Shown here piece by piece: positions 23,296 through 31,902 of a DNA stretch of 41,590 bases. The stretch comes from UBA7332 sp051648105. GTDB taxonomy: Bacteria > Bacteroidota > Bacteroidia > Bacteroidales > UBA7332. The stretch lies in assembly GCA_051648105.1 (NCBI GenBank), contig JBOFEN010000115.1, positions 1 through 41,590 of the forward strand, read 5' to 3'. Within the stretch, counting starts at the first letter, position 1. Each line of letters begins with the position of its first letter. The position numbers and the translations under genes were made by a program. A model generated the notes under the pieces. That model saw only the letters and a list, made by a program, of their open reading frames with translations. It did not search any database and was not told the origin of the DNA.

Positions 23296-23307
23296 ATATA
23301 TTAGACT

Positions 23308-25224
23308 ATGCGATATATAGCGTTAGTAACATTACTAGCATCATCACTATCCATTCTAGCACAAGGGATAACTGATAAGACACACAAAATAGAGGAGGTT
23401 AGTGTAACAGCTAACAAGAAGAAGAGCGAGGAGGCTGTAGGTGCTCGTGTAACAGAGATAGAGACAAGGAGTCTAGAGCGTAATCTGACCAAATCTCTCT
23501 CTGAGCTTCTCAATGAGAACAGCTCACTATATATCAAGAGTATGGGGCAAGGTGCCCTTGCTACTGCATCATTTAGGGGTACCTCCTCCTCTCATACACA
23601 AGTGTTATGGAATGGAATATCAATAAACTCTGCCCAAATAGGGAGTTTTGACTTCTCACAGGTGCCAATTTACTTTGTAGATCAAGCATCTATAACACAT
23701 GGTACGGCTGCTCAGGAGGATGGTAGCGGTGCTCTAGGGGGGAGCGTTAACTTCTCAAATGAGTATAGTAGCGATAAGCCCTTTTCTGCAACTATTCTAA
23801 GTGAGGTTGCATCAAATGAGACATACACGGGTGCAGCTACAATAAGAGCAAAGTTAGGAAGAGTAAACATCACTAGCCGTGGATATTATCAAGAGTCAGA
23901 AAATAACTATCGCTATTTGAATAAGGTATATAGTAAAGACCCATTCTATGAGCGTAGACGAGAGGCTGACTATAAACAAGCTGGGGCAATGCAAGAGATA
24001 TATTATAAAACATCCAAAGGTGATAAACTAAAGGCTATTGCTTGGTGGCAGTTTGATGATAGATCTCTTCCACAATCTACCATAGTTAACGTAACGGCGA
24101 GTGAGCAGACACGGACATCAAATATTCGATCTTTACTTAGTTACGACCTTGCTCGTTCTGAACATAAACTAAATCTAACCGCCGCATATCTACGGGAGGA
24201 TAGAGAATATGAGAAGATTATGGGTGATTATGGAAATGATTATAGCCAGAGTATTAGCAATAGTATTGTGACAAAAGCCACCTATAACTATAACGGTTTT
24301 CGTAGAGTCCCCCTCCAGGCACTTCTCACATATCGTCACGACCAAGTTACCTCAGACAACTACGAGGGGGGGAGTAAGAGTAGAAACACAACATCACTTA
24401 AGTTGTTTGCAACATTTAAGGCTACACAATATCTGCATATAGATGCCCAAACAACCGGATTCTTAACTGATAATGATCTTTCTGCTATATATAATCTTTC
24501 TGCTAGATATAGAGTAATACCCGAGTATCTGACCCTGAAGGTTTCAAATGGGTATAACTACCGTATACCTACATTAAATGATCTATATTGGAATCCTGGA
24601 GGTAATCCAGATCTTAAACCAGAGAAAGGATTTTCTTCAGATATAGGACTCATCTCTAATCCTCGTTGGGGAAATAGCAGCTTACTACTTGAGGCCACAT
24701 TCTATCATATGGATATAAGTAACTGGATTATGTGGATTCCAAAAGGGAGTGGTGCAATTTGGGAGCCTGTAAACTTTGATAAAGTGCGCTCTCGTGGGGT
24801 GGAGATAAACTCCAATGTAAAGCATAAATGGGGTAATACATACCATCAATTAGGAGGTAATTATGCTCTAGCACTATCAACAAACAATAGTAACCGAAGC
24901 GAAAAGACTCAAGGTAGACAGCTCCCATACATTCCTCGTCATAAGTGGAATCTAAACTACAGAGTAGATTATAAGGATAAAGCATGGTTCTCATATCTTA
25001 TATCATATACAGATAAGAGGTTTACGAGTTCGGATGAGTCATACCAGACAAATGCATACACGACTCATAATGCAGAGATTGGTTACAACCTAAAGCTTCC
25101 ACGCGGCATAAAGTTGAACTTCTCCTTAAGAATGGACAATATATTCAATGCCTATTACGAGAGTACACAGTATTACCCAATGCCATTGCGTATGTTATGG
25201 GGAAGGACAGTAGTATCATTTTAG
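23308..25224 (+). CDS. TonB-dependent outer-membrane receptor, BtuB-like (cobalamin)
   Basis: This 638-residue TonB-dependent transporter has a signal peptide (MRYIALVTLLASSLSILAQ), a TonB-box-like IEEVSVTANKK and a plug domain (about 45-150: SLSELLNENSSLYIKS, ASFRGTSSSHTQVLWNGI, EDGSGALGGSVNF). A 22-strand-type barrel follows, ending in aromatic Phe (LWGRTVVSF). PTLNDLYWNPGGNPDLKPEKG is the usual late barrel motif. It lacks the carboxypeptidase-like N-terminal domain of SusC proteins, which fits BtuB and siderophore receptors. The riboswitch and BtuG-like gene upstream point to corrinoid uptake powered by TonB-ExbBD. No BtuCDF transport genes lie in the window. Confidence 0.92.
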   Translation: MRYIALVTLLASSLSILAQGITDKTHKIEEVSVTANKKKSEEAVGARVTEIETRSLERNLTKSLSELLNENSSLYIKSMGQGALATASFRGTSSSHTQVLWNGISINSAQIGSFDFSQVPIYFVDQASITHGTAAQEDGSGALGGSVNFSNEYSSDKPFSATILSEVASNETYTGAATIRAKLGRVNITSRGYYQESENNYRYLNKVYSKDPFYERRREADYKQAGAMQEIYYKTSKGDKLKAIAWWQFDDRSLPQSTIVNVTASEQTRTSNIRSLLSYDLARSEHKLNLTAAYLREDREYEKIMGDYGNDYSQSISNSIVTKATYNYNGFRRVPLQALLTYRHDQVTSDNYEGGSKSRNTTSLKLFATFKATQYLHIDAQTTGFLTDNDLSAIYNLSARYRVIPEYLTLKVSNGYNYRIPTLNDLYWNPGGNPDLKPEKGFSSDIGLISNPRWGNSSLLLEATFYHMDISNWIMWIPKGSGAIWEPVNFDKVRSRGVEINSNVKHKWGNTYHQLGGNYALALSTNNSNRSEKTQGRQLPYIPRHKWNLNYRVDYKDKAWFSYLISYTDKRFTSSDESYQTNAYTTHNAEIGYNLKLPRGIKLNFSLRMDNIFNAYYESTQYYPMPLRMLWGRTVVSF

Positions 25225-25238
25225 TGAATCAAATATAA

Positions 25239-25287
25239 GATGAGAGAGATTGTTAGTTTAAGTTTATTACTGTCAATCTCTCTCGTC
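25239..25287 (+). other. Inverted repeat after the receptor gene (weak terminator)
   Basis: GATGAGAGAGATTG (25239-25252) pairs with 25274-25287 with one G-U pair and a 21-nt loop. No U-run follows, so termination is doubtful. It lies 14 nt past the receptor stop. Confidence 0.5.
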
Positions 25288-25494
25288 ACATATATACCTC
25301 TTTCGATTAATAATAGAGAGTGACTAAATCATCAATGTGATTAATAGTTAAGATCGTTACTATTGACAACCCTTTGGCAGACAGTAGTTTTGAGAAGTAC
25401 TATCTCAAGAAGGTATTATCCAAGGTGAAGGTAGAGTCTGAGGTTCAGGAGTAGGAGGGAGTTATTTATCTGGTTTTACTCGATTATAAATATA
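25288..25494 (+). other. Intergenic stretch with a possible ORF remnant
   Basis: The frame at 25341-25454 reads LIVKIVTIDNPLADSS and ends KVKVESEVQE before a TAG. It is 37 codons with coding-like composition but has no ATG, and its origin is not recognised. It may be the decayed end of a lost gene. The rest holds nothing recognisable. Confidence 0.25.
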
Positions 25495-25548
25495 AAAAAG
25501 AATCACAATCACTATTCAATTAGAAGAGTAGTGATTGTGATTCTTTTT
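25495..25548. terminator. Bidirectional terminator between the receptor and permease genes
   Basis: A perfect 20-bp stem (25495-25514 with 25529-25548, core GAATCACAATCACTA) starts with AAAAA and ends with TTTTT. It can stop transcription from both sides of these convergent genes. Confidence 0.88.
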
Positions 25549-25576
25549 ATTTGTCGTATTTAATATTGTAGAAATA

Positions 25577-26866
25577 TTAGATGAAGATGTATTTTAGAAT
25601 AAAGAGTATAGCAAGTATATACATCGTTAAGTTTATCTTCTTGAATTTGCCACAAAGTACGTTGATGACAACATAGCTTATCATACCCAGCAATATTCCA
25701 TTTGAGATAGAGAATGTTAGAGGCATCATAACCACGCAAATGAAGGCAGGGATAGATTCAGAGAATCTGTCAAAATCTATCATCTTGATTGGTGTCATCA
25801 TGAATAATCCAACGATTATCAGTACAGGTGCTGTAGCTGATGCTGGTATAGCAATAAATAGTGGAGAAAAGAAAAGTGATATTGCAAAGCATATAGCTAT
25901 GGTTAATGCAGTTAACCCTGTTCGTCCTCCTTGAGCTACTCCTGCAGCACTCTCTACATATACTGTAGTTGTTGATGTCCCAAAGCATGCACCAGCAATT
26001 GTCGCAATAGCATCTGCCATGAAGGCTTGCTTGATACCTGGAATCTTACCGTCGGGCTTCATCATATTAGCCTTAGTAGCTACACCAACTATGGTTCCAA
26101 TTGTGTCAAACATATCTACAAAGAGGAAAGTAAATACAATTACAACCATGTTAAGAGAGAATATCTGATCCCACTCAAACTGCATGAAGATTGGCTCAAT
26201 AGATTGAGGTGCAGATACCAAACCATTGTATTGGGTTAGACCCATAGGTATACCAATAGCTGTAGTTAAAAGGATACCAATAAGAAGGGAGCCGCGTACA
26301 TTTTTTGTAACTAACACTGAGGTTATAGCCAAACCAATAACAGCCAATAATCCTGTTCCTGCTGTAATATCTCCAAGGGTTACAAGTGTTGACTCATTAC
26401 TTACAACTAACCCAGCATTCTTCAAACCTATGAATGCTATGAAGAGACCAATACCTGCACCTATGGCATGCTTGAGTGTGACAGGTATGGCGTGAAGAAT
26501 TGCTTCTCGAAGGTTTGTTATGGTTAGTAGTACAAAGATAAAGCCCTCAATAAGTATGGCAGTCAATGCAAACTGCCAACTGTAACCCATGCTTAGACAT
26601 ACTGTAAACACAAAGAATGCAGTCAGACCCATCCCTGGAGCAAGTCCAAATGGTAGTTTTGCTAGTGTTGAGATGATGAGTGTGCCGACAATGGCAGCAA
26701 GAGCTGTTGCTGTAAAGACAGCACCCTCAGGCATTCCGCAGAGAGCGAATAGATTTGGGTTTACAGCCAAGATATATGACATTGTTAGGAAGGTAGTGAT
26801 ACCAGCTAGTATCTCTGTCTTCATTGAGTGTTTGGAAGGATCAAACCCAAAAAGTTTCTTTAGCAT
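25577..26866 (-). CDS. NCS2-family purine permease, AzgA/PbuG-like
   Basis: This 429-residue inner-membrane transporter has about 12-14 membrane segments. It belongs to the AzgA-like branch of NCS2, which imports adenine, guanine or hypoxanthine with protons. The signature regions are LAGITTFLTMSYILAVNP near the start, KLPFGLAPGMGLTAFFVFTV, and the later GTSTTTVYVESAAGVAQGG. The length is normal for the family. It is the last gene of a three-gene minus-strand unit, 30 nt after a Tsx-like outer-membrane protein and downstream of a UraA-type permease. The whole unit thus looks devoted to nucleobase or nucleoside uptake. The precise base is not readable. Confidence 0.93.
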   Translation of the reverse strand: MLKKLFGFDPSKHSMKTEILAGITTFLTMSYILAVNPNLFALCGMPEGAVFTATALAAIVGTLIISTLAKLPFGLAPGMGLTAFFVFTVCLSMGYSWQFALTAILIEGFIFVLLTITNLREAILHAIPVTLKHAIGAGIGLFIAFIGLKNAGLVVSNESTLVTLGDITAGTGLLAVIGLAITSVLVTKNVRGSLLIGILLTTAIGIPMGLTQYNGLVSAPQSIEPIFMQFEWDQIFSLNMVVIVFTFLFVDMFDTIGTIVGVATKANMMKPDGKIPGIKQAFMADAIATIAGACFGTSTTTVYVESAAGVAQGGRTGLTALTIAICFAISLFFSPLFIAIPASATAPVLIIVGLFMMTPIKMIDFDRFSESIPAFICVVMMPLTFSISNGILLGMISYVVINVLCGKFKKINLTMYILAILFILKYIFI

Positions 26867-26896
26867 GATGCAGTTGTATATTATAAACGTTTATAA

Positions 26897-27631
26897 TCAA
26901 AAAGTCCATTTTGCAGCTAGAGTAGGGATGCAGTATGCACCTTTACCTACGAAGTTATTTGATATCTCTACTTCGCTACCAAAGCTTAGATTAACATCCT
27001 TAAGTCCCTTTATCTTGTTCATGTTAACCCACAATTGTGGTTCGCAAAGGAAGATATACTCAGAGTTAAGCCATGGTCGGCTTTCACGCCAGAAGTCTAC
27101 AAAACCGTTGAAGGTCATCCAACCTTTGGCAAAGTGTATGTTCCAAACCCCAGTTAGCTGGAAGTTGTGCTCATCCTTTTTGTCATCTAACCCTATTGTT
27201 CCTGGTATGTACTTATACATCAAACTCACAGACCATGTCTTTGAGTAATCTGCATTGTGTCCAGAATAGGTTGGACCAGCAAGCCAAGCGTTATTGTATG
27301 AACTTACTGCAGCATTCATCCCTCCGTTATACTCTAGGTGCATTGATAGCCAATTCAATTTAGACTCTTTCCAGAAGTTTAACTCCCTAGCAATCTCGAA
27401 ATATCCACCAGTAACCTTCTCATTGAAGTCTAAGTCAACAAAGAAGAATGTGCTTCCCCAGCGATCTGGTTTGAACATCTCAATTGTGGCTGTAAGTGGT
27501 GCCCTGTCTCCTTTTTCTTTTGATAGATCGTCATACATCATTCTACCAAAGTCGTGGTGCAACTGAATGTTTTGCGCAGATGCAAGGCTCAATGTCAATA
27601 AGCCAAATAGCAACAATACTACTCTCTTCAT
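26897..27631 (-). CDS. DUF5020-type outer-membrane protein (Tsx-like nucleoside channel)
   Basis: The 244-residue protein has a signal peptide (MKRVVLLLFGLLTLSLASAQ) and a body of alternating beta strands ending in aromatic Phe (IPTLAAKWTF), as expected of a 12-strand-type outer-membrane barrel. The segments IQLHHDFGRMMYDD and TIEMFKPDRWGSTFFFVDLDF are typical of DUF5020, which is related to Tsx, the nucleoside-specific porin. Its position between two NCS2 nucleobase permeases strongly suggests that it lets nucleosides or bases across the outer membrane. That role is inferred, since DUF5020 itself is not characterised to my knowledge. The gaps to its neighbours are 42 and 30 nt. Confidence 0.85.
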   Translation of the reverse strand: MKRVVLLLFGLLTLSLASAQNIQLHHDFGRMMYDDLSKEKGDRAPLTATIEMFKPDRWGSTFFFVDLDFNEKVTGGYFEIARELNFWKESKLNWLSMHLEYNGGMNAAVSSYNNAWLAGPTYSGHNADYSKTWSVSLMYKYIPGTIGLDDKKDEHNFQLTGVWNIHFAKGWMTFNGFVDFWRESRPWLNSEYIFLCEPQLWVNMNKIKGLKDVNLSFGSEVEISNNFVGKGAYCIPTLAAKWTF

Positions 27632-27673
27632 AAATAAGTTGTTTAATACTATTAATTATCAGGTTAGTTACAA

Positions 27674-29020
27674 TTAAAGTTCTAGATTAGCCGATTGGTC
27701 ACCTTTCTCGTTCTTGCCAAATTCGTAATCCTTACCAGGTAAGATGGCATTAAGTGTGATCCCGACTAGTGCAGCTATTGCCAAGCCAGAGAGTGATGTA
27801 AAGCCAATATGGATGGATGAGCTTTCTGTACCGTACTGTACGCCGATAGCTAATACTAAGATTAGTGCAGCAACAATAACATTGCGTGGTTTCGAGAAGT
27901 CTACTTGATTCTCAACAACATTGCGAACACCAACCGCAGATATCATACCATAAAGAACCAACGATACGCCCCCCATAGTGGCAGCAGGCATTGCACTCAC
28001 CAAGGCAGCAAACTTAGGACTGAATGAAAAGATAATAGCAAAGATAGCGGCAAGACGAATAACGAAAGGATCGAATACTCTTGTTAGGTTGAGTACTCCT
28101 GTATTCTCGCCGTAGGTTGTGTTGGCTGGAGCGCCAAAGAGTGAGGCTAGGGCTGTTGCTACTCCATCGCCCATTAGGGTACGGTGTAGACCCGGATTTA
28201 ATAAGTAGTTTTTCCCAACTGTAGAGGAGATGGCACACATGTCACCGATGTGTTCTACAATAGTAGCTAGTGTGATTGGTACGATGGTAAGTACCGAAGC
28301 GATAATAAGTGACCAGTTAGGATTGCGAAGAATGGGTAGTACTGTATCCTGTTCGCGAACAGGGAGGCCTATCCAAGGAGCTGCCACGACGGTTGTGAAG
28401 TCAACCTCGCCTAAGAGAGTGGCAACTAGATAAGAGGAGATGACTCCTAGAAGAATTGGGATAATCTTTATCATTCCTTTACCCCAGATGTTGCATACAA
28501 TAACCATTACTATTGCTACAAGCGCAATGTGCCAATTTGATTCACAACTTGCAATGGCTGTACCCGAAAGGGTTAGACCGATGCTCATGATAATTGGTCC
28601 TGTAACAATTGGTGGGAAGAACTTCATAACTTTACTTGTTCCGTAGCTCTTAATAAGAAAGGCCACAAGAAAGTATACAAGGCTTGCTACAAATATAGCC
28701 AAACAGCCGTAGGGTAGTGCCTCTTGTTGAGATAGCCCATACTCTTTACCTAGAGTAACTACAGTACTATATCCACCAAGAAAGGCAAATGATGAGCCAA
28801 GAAAGGCTGGTACTTTATAGCGCGTTAATACATGAAAGAGCAGTGTGCCCAAACCAGCGAATAGTAACGTTGCCGAGACTGATAGCCCCGTGATGGCTGG
28901 AACCAGTACCGTGGCCCCAAACATTGCAAACATGTGTTGTAAACCAAGCAACACAACTTTTGACCTTCCCAACAATCGTGCATCATAGATTGCACCCTCA
29001 TCATACGACTCTTTTCCCAT
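27674..29020 (-). CDS. Uracil/xanthine permease of the NCS2 family (UraA-like)
   Basis: This 448-residue inner-membrane proton symporter of the UraA/PyrP/xanthine group has about 14 membrane segments. Visible signatures: LLGLQHMFAMFGATVLVPAI, PAFLGSSFAFLGGY, the substrate-site region VEHIGDMCAISSTVGKN, and ANTTYGENTGVLNLTRV. The start is the ATG at 29018-29020 (MGKESYDEGAIYDARLLG). The open frame continues upstream to a TTG at 29161 in the same phase, but that TTG overlaps a -7 promoter element and the added 47 residues are not family-like. It is the first gene of the nucleobase uptake unit. The leader of about 130 nt contains overlapping hairpins. Confidence 0.92.
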   Translation of the reverse strand: MGKESYDEGAIYDARLLGRSKVVLLGLQHMFAMFGATVLVPAITGLSVSATLLFAGLGTLLFHVLTRYKVPAFLGSSFAFLGGYSTVVTLGKEYGLSQQEALPYGCLAIFVASLVYFLVAFLIKSYGTSKVMKFFPPIVTGPIIMSIGLTLSGTAIASCESNWHIALVAIVMVIVCNIWGKGMIKIIPILLGVISSYLVATLLGEVDFTTVVAAPWIGLPVREQDTVLPILRNPNWSLIIASVLTIVPITLATIVEHIGDMCAISSTVGKNYLLNPGLHRTLMGDGVATALASLFGAPANTTYGENTGVLNLTRVFDPFVIRLAAIFAIIFSFSPKFAALVSAMPAATMGGVSLVLYGMISAVGVRNVVENQVDFSKPRNVIVAALILVLAIGVQYGTESSSIHIGFTSLSGLAIAALVGITLNAILPGKDYEFGKNEKGDQSANLEL

Positions 29021-29080
29021 ATTGGATATTATTTGATAAATAGAAAACTGACTCTCTTCAATTAACCCAATGCTAAGCAG

Positions 29081-29113
29081 TAGTGATTCATCACTATCTT
29101 CAACTGAGATAGT
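29081..29113 (-). promoter_or_regulatory. Overlapping hairpins in the permease operon leader
   Basis: Two stems compete for 29093-29096. ACTATCT (29093-29099) pairs with 29107-29113, and TAGTGAT (29081-29087) pairs with 29090-29096. Alternative folding could regulate the operon; no known riboswitch is recognised. Confidence 0.35.
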
Positions 29114-29158
29114 AGCGAAAGAACTAAGACAAGCAGATGTTGATATAGAAAAAAGGGA

Positions 29159-29166
29159 CAAAAGTA
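29159..29166 (-). promoter_or_regulatory. Candidate promoter of the nucleobase uptake operon, -7 element
   Basis: TACTTTTG on the minus strand matches TAnnTTTG. The transcript would carry a leader of about 130 nt before the permease ATG at 29020. Confidence 0.4.
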
Positions 29167-29449
29167 GATATAATATTGAGACTACACAATTAAATCAGTG
29201 ATTCAAAATGTTATTAGATAATATAATAAGCCTAATCCCCCCCCTTCTTCTATTAAAGCCTAATGTATAAATATCATTAGGTTAACGTGGTCATTGTTGA
29301 TTATTAGGATAATGAGTTCGTTTGTAACCTTGATGGTTGTTGATGTTTCATTTTGTTGCAAATGTTGATATATCTCTTTCATTTTGCAATATTATTCATC
29401 ACACAACAAAAAATATCAATACGAATAGCAAGCTGTGTATTATTTATTA
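29167..29449. other. Divergent intergenic region with a C8 tract and a small hairpin
   Basis: No gene is seen here. It contains eight consecutive C residues at 29237-29244 and an inverted repeat CCTAATG/CATTAGG near 29259-29282. A TTGCAAA/TTTTGCAA pair follows near 29357-29388. None is a recognised element. Confidence 0.5.
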
Positions 29450-29457
29450 TATCTTTG
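29450..29457 (+). promoter_or_regulatory. Candidate promoter of the antiporter gene, -7 element
   Basis: TATCTTTG is a full match to the consensus. It is 136 nt before the start codon, so the leader is long. No -33 TTTG is evident. Confidence 0.45.
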
Positions 29458-29592
29458 TTATTATAGCTTAATGCTGTAGTAGAGTTGAGAGAACTACTGT
29501 TTAGTTAATAGCTCTTGAAGATATTCGGAGTTGTTGTAACATGGAGGGGGTGTATGCAATAGGTATGATCTCCTCACAAAACCTTAGAAGAT

Positions 29593-31740
29593 ATGATGAT
29601 GCTAATGATCTCGGACCTCACACTGCCAATAGGCAATCCCGTGTTGAAGTTTCTAATAATCCTTGTTATTATTCTCTTTGCACCATTGATACTTAATCGT
29701 ATCAAGATCCCCCATATTTTAGGACTTATCATAGCTGGTGCTGTAATAGGTCCAAATGGACTTAACTTGGTCCTACGTGATAGTAGCATCATTTTGTCGG
29801 GTACAGCTGGATTGTTGTATATTATGTTTTTGGCTGGCTTGGAGATAGACTTTAATGAGTTTGTCAAGAATAGTCGCAAGAGTATTCTATTTGGTCTTTT
29901 GACCTTCTCAATACCTATGGTACTGGGTATATTGGCAGGTATATATGTGTTGAAGCTCTCGGTAATGACCTCTGTGCTACTAGCAAGTATGTTTGCTTCC
30001 CACACTCTAATTGCATATCCTATAATAGCCAAGCTGGGTATTAAACGCAATCGAGCCGTGACAATAACTATAGGTGGTACTATGATTACCGATACACTCG
30101 CACTTCTTGTTCTGGCTGTAATAGTTGGTATGACTAAGGGTGAGGTAGGTACACTCTTCTGGGTGAAGTTGACTCTATCGGTGATGGCCTTCGGTGCTGT
30201 GGTGATGCTGCTGTTCCCAATAATTGCACGTCTGTTCTTCAAGAGTGTATCAGATGGCCTTTCTCAATATATATTTGTATTGGTTATGGTTTTTCTGGGA
30301 GCATCCCTAGCTGAGTTAGCAGGTATTGAGGCTATCATTGGGGCTTTCCTCTCTGGGTTGTCACTCAATAGGTTAATACCACACTCTTCGCCTTTGATGA
30401 ATAGGATAGGCTTTGTGGGTAATGCAATATTCATTCCTTTTTTCTTGATTGGGGTAGGGATGTTGATAGACTATCGGGTGTTGATATCTGGATGGAATAC
30501 ACTCTTTACAGCATTTGTGATGACTTTGGTGGCGACTCTCTCTAAATATTTAGCAGCATACTTTACACAAAAAAGTCTAGGCTATACTGCAAGTGAGAGG
30601 TCTGTTATCTTTGGCTTGAGCAATGCCCAGGCAGCTGCAACACTTGCAGCTGTAATGGTAGGTTATAATGTTATTTTGGGTACAGAGGCTGATGGTTCAC
30701 CAATTAGATTATTGGATGATAGCATTCTAAATGGTACCATTTTGATGATATTCATAACCTGTACAATTGCCTCTTTTGCAGCACAGCGAGGTGCACAGAA
30801 GATTGCATTCGTCGAGCAGGTTGATATCGATAGTGATGATGATAGTGATATCTCTAACATCCTTGTACCTGTTCGTAATCCAAGCAATGCAGAAGAGCTT
30901 ATAGCATTAGCATATCTTCTTTCTGGTGATAGTAATGATCATGTATCAGTTGCCAATATTATTGATACAAACGGTGATATAGCTGCTTCTAGAGATAATG
31001 CCAAGCGAATCTTTGAGAACTCAGTGCAGTATGCTTCTGCTGCAGATAGGCTTATAAATACCCATCTAAGGTATGACACAGATTATAGTAATGGTATTCT
31101 AAACTTGGTGCGGGAGCATGAGATGACAGACTTGGTTGTTGGTGTGGACAAGGATAGGTATGCTCATGATGCTGGGTTAAGTCGCTCAATTGAAACAATA
31201 ATAAGTAGTAGTAATATCACGATATATATATATGGGCTACATCAACCTATACATACAATTAAAAGACATATCATAGTGATTCCACCAGATGCGGAGCAAG
31301 AGTTTGGCTTTAGGTTATGGTTCGTGAGCCTTTGGACCATGCTTCGCTCTACGGGAGCTGAGGCTGTTGTATATGCTAACAAAACCACTAGAGGAGTGAT
31401 CGAGGCCCTCAATGAAGCTATCCCTGTTAAGCTTACGATAAATAACTTCACTCACTATAGTGATATGCTTATTATCTCAAAGGATATTCGCAAAGATGAT
31501 GGATTGATTTTTGTGTTAAGTAAGAAGCAGAATCCATCCTATGATGAGAACATGGAGAAGATTCCATTTTATGTAAATAACTACTTTAAGGACTCTAACT
31601 TTATTCTAATATACCCAGTTCAACATCGCTCAAGGAGTATGGAACTTAGTGATCTAATTAACCCTGCTTCGAGCACTGTTGCTGCTAGAATTGAGGATAT
31701 TGTTGATCTTGTAAAGGGGGTGATCAAAGTAGATAAGTAG
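29593..31740 (+). CDS. CPA2-family cation:proton antiporter with C-terminal USP-like domain
   Basis: Residues about 15-405 form a 12-13-segment Na+/H+ exchanger domain of the CPA2 (KefB/NapA-like) group. The segments seen are IPHILGLIIAGAVIGPNGL, LLYIMFLAGLEIDFNEF, the discontinuous-helix region with TITIGGTMITDTLALLVLAV, and FLIGVGMLIDY. The likely ion-site Asp is in TDTLAL. Residues about 420-715 are cytoplasmic and resemble universal-stress-protein-like regulatory domains (ILVPVRNPSNAEELIALAYLLSGD, VVGVDKDRY). It probably exchanges Na+ or K+ for H+ at the inner membrane; the ion is not readable. The first residues MMMLM give four close ATGs, and the first is used. It is monocistronic with its own terminator. 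Confidence 0.9.
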   Translation: MMMLMISDLTLPIGNPVLKFLIILVIILFAPLILNRIKIPHILGLIIAGAVIGPNGLNLVLRDSSIILSGTAGLLYIMFLAGLEIDFNEFVKNSRKSILFGLLTFSIPMVLGILAGIYVLKLSVMTSVLLASMFASHTLIAYPIIAKLGIKRNRAVTITIGGTMITDTLALLVLAVIVGMTKGEVGTLFWVKLTLSVMAFGAVVMLLFPIIARLFFKSVSDGLSQYIFVLVMVFLGASLAELAGIEAIIGAFLSGLSLNRLIPHSSPLMNRIGFVGNAIFIPFFLIGVGMLIDYRVLISGWNTLFTAFVMTLVATLSKYLAAYFTQKSLGYTASERSVIFGLSNAQAAATLAAVMVGYNVILGTEADGSPIRLLDDSILNGTILMIFITCTIASFAAQRGAQKIAFVEQVDIDSDDDSDISNILVPVRNPSNAEELIALAYLLSGDSNDHVSVANIIDTNGDIAASRDNAKRIFENSVQYASAADRLINTHLRYDTDYSNGILNLVREHEMTDLVVGVDKDRYAHDAGLSRSIETIISSSNITIYIYGLHQPIHTIKRHIIVIPPDAEQEFGFRLWFVSLWTMLRSTGAEAVVYANKTTRGVIEALNEAIPVKLTINNFTHYSDMLIISKDIRKDDGLIFVLSKKQNPSYDENMEKIPFYVNNYFKDSNFILIYPVQHRSRSMELSDLINPASSTVAARIEDIVDLVKGVIKVDK

Positions 31741-31750
31741 AAGGTTCTTG

Positions 31751-31803
31751 GAGCTAACATATTATGTTACTAATACAGTAATATAATATGTTGGCTCTTT
31801 TTT
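31751..31803 (+). terminator. Intrinsic terminator of the antiporter gene
   Basis: GAGCTAACATATTAT (31751-31765) pairs with 31783-31797 with one G-U pair, followed by TTTTTT. Confidence 0.8.
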
Positions 31804-31902
31804 ATTTATAGTCCATTAATGACTTTGTTTAATCTTTATCAACAAGCTATAAACTTTAAATCAATTGATTTGTTTCTTTAGAAAAAAGAGAATAATATAT
31901 TT

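Noticed and set aside
26589..27248. 219-codon open frame on the plus strand
   Set aside because: It lies antisense to the AzgA-type permease and the DUF5020 gene, both well supported. Its composition is that of a mirror frame and it has no family features.
29021..29161. 47-codon N-terminal extension of the UraA-type permease
   Set aside because: It starts at TTG within the -7 element and is not family-like. The ATG at 29020 is preferred.
29574..30242. 222-codon open frame on the minus strand
   Set aside because: It is antisense to the membrane domain of the CPA2 antiporter. Low-complexity Ile/Thr/Arg composition marks it as a shadow frame.
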